Source: Zingiber officinale
Lineage: Eukaryota > Streptophyta > Magnoliopsida > Zingiberales > Zingiberaceae
Reading direction: 5' to 3'
Assembly (NCBI RefSeq): GCF_018446385.1
Contig: NC_055986.1
Span: forward strand, 77,771,659-77,835,658
DNA length: 64,000 nt
Under the pieces are notes generated by a model. That model saw nothing but the letters and a program-made list of their open reading frames with translations, was not told the origin of the DNA and searched no databases. This document shows, in pieces, positions 54,189 through 64,000 of this stretch (position 1 is its first letter; every line of letters begins with the position of its first letter). The position numbers were made by a program, and so were the translations under genes.

Positions 54189-56297
54189 ATGGCTGAAGAG
54201 TCCTTCTCAGCTTGGTATGTCCAAATCCGTTCCATTTTTCGCAAATCTTATAGGTCCGCTCTTCGTTTTTTATATGATATCCCTAAGACCTATCGCATTA
54301 TCATTCTTGATGCTAGTTCTCGCCCTCACCTTCCCCCTAAGAATTGTATTACCTTTTTCAAAGATCAACTAGTGGTGGGCTTGCGTTTCCCTATTCCCCC
54401 TTTTTTGGTAGAAATTAGCCAATATTTTGACATTCCCCTACAACAATTTGCCCCCAATGCTTTTCGCTATCTTTGTGGTTTGTAAATTCTCTTCCATATT
54501 CACGACATCCCTCCAACCCCCCAAAATTTATTCATATTTTCATACCCCAAGAAATCAGATCTCGGTGTCTTCGTATTTCAATTAAGACTTAAAATGACCT
54601 TTTTTGAGGAGATGCCTCTTCCATTAAGGGATGGAAATCCCATTTCTTTTTTGTGGAACTTCCCGAGCCTATCCCTTGGTCTTCTTCTTGGAAATCTTCT
54701 CTACCCGCTCTTCCTAACATAAAGGAATTGCATAAACACCCTTCTTTTGTTACTTACTCCAAGAAGCTATCAGGTTTTCATTTATTCATTCATAAATGGA
54801 TTCGTGATGATCACCTCTATCTCTTCGGGTTAAGTCCTATCAAGATAGAGCTTCATGACTCCCTTGGTAAGTCCTTATTCATCTATCCCAATCCTTTTTT
54901 ACTAACTAAGATATTTTTTGTTTTGTGTAGTGGGAGCTCTGTATGCGGCTGCGATCGATGATCAATTGTGCTTATCGGAGGAATTAGTCGCTGCTAAGAA
55001 GCGAGAGCTCCTCGCTACATCGGGTTAGCCCTCTTCGTCAGCCATTCCTGCTAACATAGAGGGTGCCTCTGCCTCTCAAAATGTAGCTCTGGAAGGAGCT
55101 TCTGCCAATCCTCCTTCCGTCGATGAGCCTACCTCTTTGCTGGCTTCGGAGCAATCCCCCGAAGCAACCCTTGCCAAGAAAAAACGTAGGCTAACCCTTG
55201 CTCCGTCCCCGAAGCAGAAGTCCATTTCTCATTCTGAGGGCCTTCCCTCTTTGGATGATGCTCCTCCTTTTCCTGATCTCCCTCTTTCAGCTCTTTATCC
55301 TGCTCTTGTGTCTTCTTCTTCTACCATCCCAACTATTCCCAGTAGCAGTTCCTCACCTCCTTTTTTATGAATTTTCCCGAACAAATGACCTTGCCCCCTC
55401 ACAATTCACCCTATATTATTTACTGCCCTCCTTCGATCCAGACTTCTTTGTCCTCCACGTCTTCTCTTACTGCCACTTTGCCCATACTATTAGGTGGGTC
55501 TTTTACCATAGCTGGAGAGGAGATACGTCGATTGTTTGAAGGGATCAACTATTCTAAGATGGATGATAAATTCTCTTTGGAAGAGACAAAGGTACTTTTA
55601 TTTTCCTTTGCAATCCTATCTTCTTATGTGTCTTTCTAATATCTCTTATTTTACATCACTGGATATATAATATGAGCATAGCTCATTTGCTGCATGCCCT
55701 AATTCAAGAAAATGCAGCGCTAAAGAAACGGGTCTCTGAGCTATCTCCTGATAAGGTGGACAAAAAATTAAAGGGTTTGTCCATTCAATTGGAAGAAACT
55801 ATCCAGTTACTCAAGATGGAGACTGAGTAATCATAACAATGTAAAATGGACACAGAAAGTCTCCAATCCCAACTACAATCAGCCAATGCTCGTGGTACTG
55901 AATTATCCACCAAGTTAGAAGAACAAACCTCTGAAGTTGCTCGCCTATCTTCCCAATTGCAGTCACTAAAAGATACACATGCTACGGAATTAACCAATCA
56001 ATTATCTGCTTTGAACCTCAAAGGACTGCTCTTAAAGCTGCTCAGGAGGAATTAGCAAACTACAAGGTCAACGAAGACACCCGTTTTGAAGAGCGCAAAA
56101 AGGCCTACCTCAAATCCTCTGATTTCATCGTTCCGGTCTCCAACTTCTTCATAAACTCCATCAAATTCGTGACAAAGGAAGGAGTGGAGCAGCTAAAAGA
56201 ATTGAAGTTATTGGTGGCGGATCCTCCCTCTAACTTTCCTGACATAAGGAGGATAGTGAAGAATCGTCCTCCCGACTTCTTTCCACAACTGCTGTAG
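54189..56297 (+). pseudogene. Tat-type gypsy accessory ORF (PF04195-like), copy 1, frameshifted
   Basis: ATG 54189 gives MAEESFSAWYVQIRSIFRKS, then the core LVVGLRFPIPPFLVEISQYF, LQQFAPNAFRYLCG. Shifted frames follow with KGWKSHFFFVELPEPIPW and HLYLFGLSPIKIELHDS. A phase-1 intron (54867-54930) leads to GALYAAAIDDQLCLSEELVA. A Ser/Pro-rich middle runs through 55370. The end is a coiled coil (MDTESLQSQLQSANARGTEL, EEQTSEVARLSSQLQSLKD) and SNFFINSIKFVTKEGVEQLK, DIRRIVKNRPPDFFPQLL, then TAG at 56295. This is the 'putative gypsy type transposon' layout of Tat/Retand elements. At least two frameshifts and several stops. Confidence 0.75.
54867..54930 (+). other. Spliceosomal intron in Tat ORF, copy 1
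   Basis: Donor CTTG/GTAAGT, acceptor TTTTGTGTAG/TGGGAG, 64 bp, T-rich, phase 1. It joins ELHDSL to VGALYAA. The equivalent place in copy 2 also has an intron. Confidence 0.65.
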
Positions 56298-57188
56298 CTA
56301 CTATTATGTTGTAGTCCTAATGTTTAACAAACTTTCTCTCGACTGATGAATTTTTGCTGATGGTTATTTTAAACTTGGCATGACTTAATTTATAATAATT
56401 TTTAAATGTCTTTTCATCCTCTTTATGTATGCCTCTACGGGGACCGATCGAATGGTTGTGTGCTCGTACATATGTAAATTAACATCCCAGTTAACCTATC
56501 TTGATAGCTTAAGCTCATCATGTATGACCATATGACTTAGCCCATATGCATGTGTATACGTTTTTCTCCTTTTTAGACATTTTGTGAGGAATAAAGTATA
56601 TTCCTTATATGCTTATCTAACCTCGAATACTCTCATGCGTTTGTCCATATTTTTTCTCTTAACAATAGTTATTTTTTCTATGTACGAAGGACGAGCGGAG
56701 TTGCCTGAGTCGGTTACTTCTCGCTCGGCGTATAATGACAAAGTGAGCTTGTTGGCTTGGGCGACCCAGTCGAGTGAGTCAGACGCCTACCTTTTCTGCT
56801 CAGCCTAGGATGATCGGGCGAAAATATTTAATCGATCTACCTTTTATGTCATACATCTTATGACTATGATCTTGTCGGGATTTCAAAAGATTAATCATAA
56901 CTTGCCTCGGAATCCCACAACTTTTTCAGTTTGAATTTTGTACTTGGAGAATGTATTTATCACGGTTATCCAGGTAAGTATATCCTTTCTTGCATACCCA
57001 ATATTCTACTTAGTCGCTTAATGGTTTGCTGCCAGTTTACCCTTTTTCCCGTTCTAATGTTTACCCTTTTCGGTAATAACGTCGAGGGTTTTAGAGACAA
57101 ACCAAAGGGGTTCATCCCGTCGTCTTCTTCCTTCATTGCATTCGTTCCTTCTTTGTTCCATTAAGACTCTCCTTCCTCCCCCAATCCT
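56298..57188. other. Region between the two Tat-type ORFs
   Basis: No supported gene. One 75-residue frame at 56584-56808 shows no known motif. It ends in a pyrimidine-rich stretch before the ATG at 57189, as in copy 1, so it probably contains the leader of the second element. Confidence 0.35.
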
Positions 57189-58471
57189 TTGCTCACTATG
57201 GCCTCTTCTTCTTCTTCCCCCTCTGAGTGGTTCGTTAATTGCTCTTCCAGTGCCAGTGAGTCAGAAGTTTATGCAATGGGTTTAAATTTTGGGTTCCCTT
57301 CCTATTTAATACTTCCTACTCCGAAGGACCGCCCTCATCTCCCTCCTCCAAGGAGCGTTGCTATCTTTTGGGAACAAGCGATTTCTGATTTTCGACTTCC
57401 TCTCCATCCTTTCTTCGTCGTTGTAAGTCAATATTTCAGCGTGCCCTTGAATCATCTTATCCCTCAATCTTTTTCTATATTGTCTGGCTTTATCGTTGTT
57501 TCTCAATTACTTGACTTTCCCCCTTCTCCTCGCTTGTTCCACCAATTTTTTCTTCTCCGTCAAGTAGAAGATAGCCTTTTTAAGTTTCAGAGTCGTTCCA
57601 AGGCTATCTTATTCAACAAAATCCCAGCACAAGCAAAATGGAGACAAAAGTTCTTCTTTTTGCGTCTGCCTTCTCCTCCTCCATATCCTATCACTTGGCA
57701 ACGAACTCTTCCCATTCTTCCAAATCCCCAAGATGATACTACCGACTTGACCTTTCATGCGTCCATGTTAAAATTGAAAGGGGCTAAATTTTACTTGCCT
57801 ACATTAATTGTTGAAGGCTTACTTTTTATTTTCGGGATAAGCCCTACAGACGTCGAATTAGAGGCTCCTTTCGGTGAATGGCCTACTCCCTGCTGTATTT
57901 ATTTGCTATCCTTAACTTGTTTTCACTAGAAGCTTATGGTTTTTTATCCTTTTCATTTGACGCTATTTTCCCAGCACTGATGTATAAGAACACAGGGTTA
58001 ACAAAACCAATTTTGATTAGGCTAGGGGAAAAGTTATTAGAGAATCATCGTCTCAACCCGACCCCTTCGTCTCTCAGCTTGCTTCCCCCTCAAGAGGTCC
58101 CTGCTGAGGCACCTGAATCTTCTGAGGAAGAGAGCCCCTTCACTGCTCGTCGAGAGAGTACATTTGTTCCAAAGAATAGCGTGGGCTCGATCGTTATCTG
58201 TGAATTGGAGCAAATTCCCATCGTTACCGCTAAGATGTCTCGTGAGAGGGGTAAGGAATTTATGCCTTATACTCGCATCCGTCCCAACATTGCTCTTAAC
58301 ATGATGCTACCAGATTTATTGATTCCGCTCATTCTTCCAGTTGTTCCTGCTTCCGGGGTAACTTCGGGTGCGCCGCTATCTCCTTCGCCTTCCCAGATTT
58401 CCTCTCCTTCTCCTCCTGTAGTGAGAGTGATAGCTATTCAAATTGATGTCACAAATAAACTTCCAAATTAA
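57189..58471 (+). pseudogene. Tat-type gypsy accessory ORF, copy 2, cut by Athila LTR
   Basis: Exon 1 (57189-57873) is fully open: MASSSSSPSEWFVNCSSSAS, SDFRLPLHPFFVVVSQYFSV, PLNHLIPQSFSILSGF, KWRQKFFFLRLPSPPPYP, LLFIFGISPTDVELEAPF. Joining across a 101-bp intron (57874-57974) gives exon 2, ALMYKNTGLTKPILIRLGEK and a Pro/Ser-rich stretch to 58471. The layout equals copy 1 (FRFPIPPFLVEISQYF; LFGLSPIKIELH) with about half the residues alike. The frame reaches TAA exactly at the last bases before the LTR at 58472, so the stop is created at the insertion site and the coiled-coil part is displaced beyond the window. Confidence 0.8.
57874..57974 (+). other. Spliceosomal intron in Tat ORF, copy 2
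   Basis: Donor TTTCG/GTGAAT (weak), acceptor TATTTTCCCAG/CACTG, 101 bp, phase 1, same position as the 64-bp intron of copy 1. Without splicing the frame stops at 57929. Confidence 0.6.
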
Positions 58472-60162
58472 TGTTATGATCGAAAACCCACAACTACACA
58501 AGGAAATATTTTAGTATAAGGGTCGAGTCGAATTTTTCGAGTATTATGCTAGAACATACTTGTCTTGGATTAAGAACACTCTTTTTGGGTTTTCAAATTA
58601 TGAAATGGGGTTTTGTAGTAAAACTAGAATATTAGACCAAGAAATAAATTGCAAACTCTACAATTATCCTACTACAGATATAAACTCTAAATAACCAAAA
58701 GAAACAAATCTTCAAGCATTTCTTGCACTGATCAACAAAACTGCAAAACTGCAGAAATATCTCGCACTACTTCAAATTGCGATTATTAAACCTCTCAAAA
58801 TCTGAATTTAACTCAAGCAAATTAGAAGAACTGATCTTAAGCTACCAGAAATTGATACTAAACTAAATCTTCCTAACCAGTTGAACTTACCTACTGGAAC
58901 AGGGTGCAGAAATTCAGCTTAGGGCATTTCAGAACAGAAATTAAACAAAACTTCACTCTTAATCTAACCAAACACAATAGACATTAATTCAGATAATAAC
59001 CCTACTAACTTAACAACTAACAAATAGCTCTAACAGAAATCCCCAGTCACAACCGAAGAAAACTGAACTGCAGCAGTAACTGCTGCACAACAACAGAACA
59101 ACATAGAACACAAAGCAGAACATACAAGAACTAAACTAAATAGAACAGATTCGTGCATAAAATAACACTAAAATTAAATCGAAGCTGTGAACTAACAAGT
59201 TCAGAATAGAAATGAAGAAATAAGAAAGATCTATGCCATGATCAAACTGTAAAGAAAACCTAATATCCCTATAACTCAAATCTCGGACCAAACTTATCTT
59301 CTCCTTGCTGTCACACAAGGATCTGCAGAGAACACTCCAACAAAAGTTGGATGGTGTCCTCGAGCTCCAAACAAACTTAGATTCACTCGAGTACTCACAG
59401 AAATCGTCAACAAGTTCAAACTCTGCAGCGCTGCCTAGAAAAGGAGTCGCGAAGCTGGAATGGAAGCTACGGTTGATGGTTTGGTGTCAAGATTGGACCA
59501 GAGTCTCCAGAGGAACACTGTCTTCGACTCTGTGGATGAACGGAACCCGGATCGGAGGACCACCGCCGACAAGGGTTGAAAAATCACGACTCTCTGCTAC
59601 AGTGCTGCGGCTGAAAAATCCACTCGTCGGCGACGCCCGATGGTCAAAATCTGATTGCCTGCAGCTCAGGAACTCCACGCCAATGAGGGCAAGCTGAATC
59701 TCGGATCTGGATGTAGGGAGGAGCTGCGACCGTGCCGTCAAGAATCTGGCATGATGAACAGTAGCGCGAGCTCACTGTTCACCGTGCCAAATTTCCCTTT
59801 TTATACCTAGGGTTTTGGCTGATTAAACCCTAAGTTCATGTCAAGCTCATGTGTGATCTAGCTTGGGTTTAGGCTCATTGAAATCAATTGGAATCCAGGT
59901 TTAGTTAAGCCCCAAATGTGGTATAGCACTACTTCATTAGTTAGATGGGCCAATCTTCCACTTGTATCATGAGTCCATTTGTACCCTACAAGACCACATT
60001 CACATAATGAGAAATAAATCATGCATTAGAAGGAAAAACATTACAAGGCCCATAAAAATCCTTTTTTGAAGATTATGATTAAAATTGACAATTAAAATGT
60101 GCAAATGTATAGGGAACACCACAAATTAATTCAAAAGTAATGTATCAATTCCTAACTTATCA
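58472..60162 (-). repeat. 3' LTR of Athila-type element
   Basis: Plus-strand termini TGTTATGATCG and CCTAACTTATCA, i.e. minus TGATAAGTTAGG to CGATCATAACA, 1,691 bp. Short minus-strand frames in it have no known motif. Confidence 0.8.
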
Positions 60163-60178
60163 AATTTCCCCCACACTT
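60163..60178 (-). other. Polypurine tract of Athila-type element
   Basis: Minus strand AAGTGTGGGGGAAATT directly before the LTR start. Confidence 0.75.
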
Positions 60179-63100
60179 ACTCTTGCGCGCCTCGTGCAAG
60201 TGAACCCACTAAAATAACAACTAAGATGGTACCTCCTTCTCCTAACTATTCTTGATCATCTCTAAAAGAAAGTAAAAGGAAGTCACATATAAGTATCAAG
60301 TTTCATAGACTCACACATTCATGACCTCTATTTTTACCTTGGTTCAATACTTAGTAAATTCATCCATCAAAAATAAAATGAAAATGATAACATTTCTAAT
60401 CCTCACAAGGTAATTTGAAGTGGCTCTCTTCCTAATCTCAATACTTGCAATGGTGGAGATCACTCAAGCTACGCATAGCGAATTCACTACCATAAGCTTG
60501 CTTCTCATCTACTTTTTACCTCCATCACAGATATCAAGATGCATAATCATGAGAATTCACAACCATTGGAAGGAAAAGCAAATTAAGATGTAAATGAAAG
60601 AATTAATTCTGATCGAGCATAGAAGAAAACAATTTCAATTTGAGGTGGAAGACATGGCACAAGAATGCTATGTGATGTTCAATTTCAACCGAGCATGAAA
60701 CTCTGCATTTCATCTTTTTTCTTCTTGTTGCTGATTTGGTTTTGCAAGCAACCCAATCTGCACTCTTCCTTTGACTCCACTTCATTTCCCAGTGTAGATT
60801 GTACAGCTTCAAAAATTATTTTTTTTTCTTCATGTCCTCAATTTATAGAATTTGAATTTAGTAAATACAATTTTGTTTCTGCAATTTCTTATCTGCAGCT
60901 TCTTCAAAATTCCCAATTGAATCTGAAATTCTTTGACTCAGTTCATTTCATGCCTTGAATTACATTCATTCCTCATCATCCCATTAAAATTCTGTTACTT
61001 ATAGCTTTGCACTGTGGTAACATGAATCTGATAACTTTTAGTTTGCTGATTTTTATTCAACACTTCCATCCTAATTTGCCTAGCTGATAAGCCTTGAAAG
61101 TTAGCTAATTTGATAATGAATCAAGATGACTTAAACTCCCCTCATTTCAGATTCGAATAACCAAAAGTTTGGTACAAATCAACATATTACCTGTGTCACA
61201 AAACTTTTCTACATTTAAATTAGAACTCAGTTTCTTTTTCAAATGTTCACTTCTTTTCTCTAAGCATCCTCTTCAACAATGGTACGAATTCAAGACTCCA
61301 CCTCTTTTTCTCCAATGGCACAAAAATTTCAGCTTGGATTTTACTTTTTCTCACTGCATAGACTGTCCAAAACTCAAGCTGCAGTTTTGGTTCAATCTTC
61401 TTCAGTTTTTAGCTTTATTTTCCTGTTTGTTATCAAATTCCTTGTCTAAAAGTCTTGTAAACTCTAGAGAAGAAAGATAACCAATTATCAATACTAAGTG
61501 GCTGCTGGGTTTTAGATTTTTCTATGGTCCAATAGCCCCTTAAACTCCATTCTGCACTGCTGGTTTCAGATTTCCTTCAATGCTAGACTTTGTATCAATC
61601 TATCACTATTGAGTCACAAAAACTCCAACACTTCTTCATCTTGTCTCTAGAGACCCTTTACAATGCATATCTGAAGGTTTCTAGTGACAAGCAACTCCTG
61701 CTCATCATAATCCTCTTCCCAAATTGGCACAAAGTTCACACATTTTTCTGCAAAATCTGCACTGCCTGAATTCTGCACTATATTTATTTCTGTCATTCCA
61801 GCACCTTCTCCTTTTGATTTTCACTTGTTCTTTTTTTTTAATTAAGTTTCACTTCCCAACTTGAGAGTTATCATTGTCTTCTCTTACTCTTCTCATTCAC
61901 AAAAATTCAGCCTTTCAAACACTATCAAATGTCTTGCCATTTCCAGATTTCAGTGATTGAATTGAATCTTTGTAGAAGCTATTGATACTAACGTCCCATT
62001 TGTTACTTCGTGTTTCAGCACTTCATCTGAGCTTCACTTATCCTTGAGATCATTCCTGAAATCTTGATACTCCATTCATTCCAAAGTTTCTGGATTTACA
62101 AAGCTTTTAACTCTTTCATAGCTTCTCACAGAATCCTGAACTTCAGGTTTAAACTCTTGATATCTTCATATGATGTTACTGCTTTCTCATTCAAGCGTCG
62201 ACAATTATTTTCATAAGACTTCTCAATCACTTAATCAAACAATAGCTCCATCTTGTTTCAGCTAATAACATCACTTATAAGTTACTGAAAATTCAAAATT
62301 TCAGCAAGTTATTGCTACCAGAATTCTTCCAGCCGGTTTGTAGAGAGTGCTATCAGGATTTAAACAACAATTGCTGCTGGAATCTTAAGAGTTTTTAAGG
62401 TTTTCAAGGTCTGATAATTCAGAGTTGCACACGTTTGTTGTTGTTGTTTTTTTTTTTACTGAATTCTGTTCCTTGCATTTTCCTCACTTTTAAGTTCACT
62501 TGCTGCCTCTTTCCTTCAATTTCTCAAAGTAATTGATACTCCATTCAAGAGTGCTCCATTGATGAATTGTTCTGGCATTATTTTGTGTCCAGAATAAGTT
62601 CTGAAACCATCATTCCTTGTGTTTGTAGATGCCATAAAAAATATTGTATACCTTTTGTTTCAACATCTTCTCAAATTCCAACTAAACTTCCTTCACTTTG
62701 AATCTTGCATTCTGATTTTGATACTAAAATTGATACAACATTTCAGCACTGCACTTGAATTTCTGCAGATTCCACACCTCCCAGAATTCCAATCTGATCC
62801 AATACTTCATCACGCATTCAAATGTATCAAAAATTGGAACAAACACTCAGCCAACTTCCACTGTGCTTCCTCTTTCCAGCTTAATACATTTCTGATTCTA
62901 GCACAAAGAACTCCAATTTCAAACTAAACACCTCCCCCACACTTACTCATTTGTCCATCCCGGCCAAATAAAATCATCACATATCATCCAAGATAACCAC
63001 ATCCAAAGAAGTAAGACATGAGAAAAGAACAAAGATATGATGATTCATGACAAGAAAAATAGCAAAAATGGGTGAGGGCAAAATGACAATGGAGTAAATT

Positions 63101-63604
63101 TCATAAAATATGACTCAATACTGCTCTAGAGGTATTAATCAGAATTAAAGCAAGTTCTAGATTGAAATATGCTACAAGTACATCACTCAAATAGGCTCAA
63201 ACCTCACTAGGTAAATATAAGTCATCATACCATTTCATCAATCAAGAATCCACCACTAGTATCAACCTCATGCAATCCTAGAATTCATTCATGCTATAGA
63301 GTCTTTAAACTTGATAGCCAAATTTAACATTCCTTTTCAAATCCCTAACAATGATACAAAGACTTGTCAAAAGAAGGAAGTACCATTTTTTCCTTAAACA
63401 AAGACTATCAAACTCAAAGAAATGGTAACTATCATGAATATAAAACCTAAACTCCGAAACCATGCAAGAACAACACAACTAATTAGACTCAAGATTTATT
63501 AATGAAAGAAAATTTTAATGGAACTGAAACTTAACCTAAACAAATAAGAAAACTACTAGCACCTAAAATTTACAAAGAAACAAAAGATAGAGGGAAACTC
63601 CCCT
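60179..63604 (-). other. Long non-coding 3' region of Athila-type element
   Basis: About 3.4 kb with no supported ORF on either strand. The plus strand is rich in CTTCA/TTTCAG phrases (GAAG-rich on the minus strand). A second purine tract AGTAAGTGTGGGGGAGGTG stands at 62929-62949 (minus), nearly the same as the one at the LTR. Athila elements often carry an env-like ORF here. I see no trace of one. Confidence 0.6.
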
Positions 63605-64000
63605 TTAGCTTGGGTAGATAGCATCAATATGGTCCATTTCCTCCACCACTGAGCCCTTAACTCCTTCATGAAACTTTTTAAGCTTTTGTCCATTAACTTT
63701 AAAAATCCGGCCAGTAGACATATCCTGAATCTCAACCACTCCATAAAAGAAAACATTAGTAACACAATAAGGTCCTTCCCATCTAGATCTCAACTTACCT
63801 TTAATCAATTTGAGACGAGATCGATATAGAAGTACTTTGTCACCAATTTGAAACTCTTTCACCTCAATTTGTTTGTCATGAAATCTCTTGGCCTTTTCTT
63901 TATAAATCCATGAGTTTTCATAGGCTTCCAATCTAATCTCTTCAAGTTCTTGCAGTTGCAATTTTCTTTCTTCTCCAACCGTGTCACTATCAAGATTGCA
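63605..64000 (-). CDS. Athila-type integrase C-terminal region (partial)
   Basis: The frame is open from the window edge (64000) to the stop at 63605, 131 residues. It reads [37 protein letters not shown], then [60 protein letters not shown] and [10 protein letters not shown]. The GDKVLL...GKL.SRW.GPY motif is the GPY/F module of gypsy integrases, and the VEI....TG.IFKVNG.RLK end is typical of Athila/Tat types. It takes part in DNA binding during integration. No stop is seen in this part, so the element may be fairly young. The catalytic core lies outside the window. Confidence 0.88.
   Translation of the reverse strand, partial: CNLDSDTVGEERKLQLQELEEIRLEAYENSWIYKEKAKRFHDKQIEVKEFQIGDKVLLYRSRLKLIKGKLRSRWEGPYCVTNVFFYGVVEIQDMSTGRIFKVNGQKLKKFHEGVKGSVVEEMDHIDAIYPS

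Larger units (their letters stand above)
58472..64000 (-). mobile_element. Athila-type Ty3/gypsy element, 3' part
   Basis: Minus strand: integrase C-terminus (64000-63605), a long non-coding region, a purine tract at 60163-60178 and a 1,691-bp 3' LTR (58472-60162). The 5' part lies beyond the window. The integrase tail and the long 3' region with a GTGGGGGAAATT purine tract fit the Athila lineage. It interrupts the Tat-type ORF ending at 58471. The 5 bases there are ATTAA, which cannot be checked without the other end. Confidence 0.8.

Noticed and set aside
56584..56808. 75-residue frame with a hydrophobic segment (FFLLTIVIFSMY)
   Set aside because: No homologue recognised, no start context, and it lies between two Tat-type ORFs in leader or LTR-like sequence.
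1..64000. Endogenous pararetrovirus sequences
   Set aside because: I looked for movement protein, coat protein and caulimovirus-type RT motifs. All RT/RNase H seen here belongs to LTR elements with clear LTRs or copia/gypsy order.

Overview
This window is repeat-rich DNA from a flowering plant nuclear genome. The element types (long-LTR Angela-type copia, Sireviruses, a Del/Tekay-like chromovirus, Tat and Athila gypsy elements, a CACTA transposon) suggest a monocot. The style of the Sirevirus LTRs made me think of Zingiberales (gingers, bananas), but that is only an impression. I see no intact host gene, no rRNA or tRNA gene and no CRISPR array. Almost every base that can be explained belongs to transposable elements inserted into one another. 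Ten of these insertions or junctions could be dated relative to each other from target-site duplications (TSDs) and interrupted reading frames.

Left part (1-9260). The 5' half of a decayed Angela/BARE-1-type copia element on the minus strand (1-4351: pol fragment, gag, long leader, PBS, shortened LTR) sits in a Sirevirus LTR remnant (4352-4969). Old debris follows: a solo-LTR-like block (5283-6529), a ~70-bp tandem repeat (about 6795-7225) and a decayed gypsy gag-protease (7680-9260).

Centre (9261-27876). A Sirevirus-type element, called S1 here (9266-27871, TSD ATAAG, two 1,049-bp LTRs), encodes gag but no pol. It carries a 1.6-kb array of 33-bp repeats and a second ORF unrelated to pol. 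That ORF is split by a complete ~10.7-kb Del/Tekay-like chromovirus on the minus strand (14797-25533, TSD CCACC, 3-kb LTRs). The chromovirus retains gag, RT, RNase H, integrase and chromodomain but has lost its protease region.

Right-centre (28239-51760). A second Angela element on the minus strand (28239 to about 33666) retains a nearly full polyprotein. Next comes another copia gag-protease remnant (34600-36369) with a TRIM element inserted in it (35170-35965). A Sirevirus 'X' starts at 36370 and is broken by three insertions: solo LTR 'Y' (37691-39052, TSD CTATC), a minus-strand gag-only Sirevirus 'Z' (39939-48609) and solo LTR 'W' (49487-50677, TSD GATAG). Z's 3' LTR itself contains a 5.15-kb CACTA transposon (40610-45761, TSD TCT). 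This CACTA has captured pieces of five host genes, all on one strand and most with splice junctions still visible: a CDKF/MHK-like kinase, ALG9, a PDI-like protein, an acidic conserved plant protein and a receptor-like cytoplasmic kinase. It is the most interesting object in the window.

Right end (51760-64000). Two copies of a Tat-type gypsy accessory ORF (54189-56297 and 57189-58471) share a small phase-1 intron. The second copy is cut at 58472 by the 3' LTR of a minus-strand Athila-type element whose integrase C-terminus runs off the window end.

In-frame stops in these elements are mostly TGA or TAG codons where CGA, CAG or TGG is expected. This matches decay of methylated cytosines.
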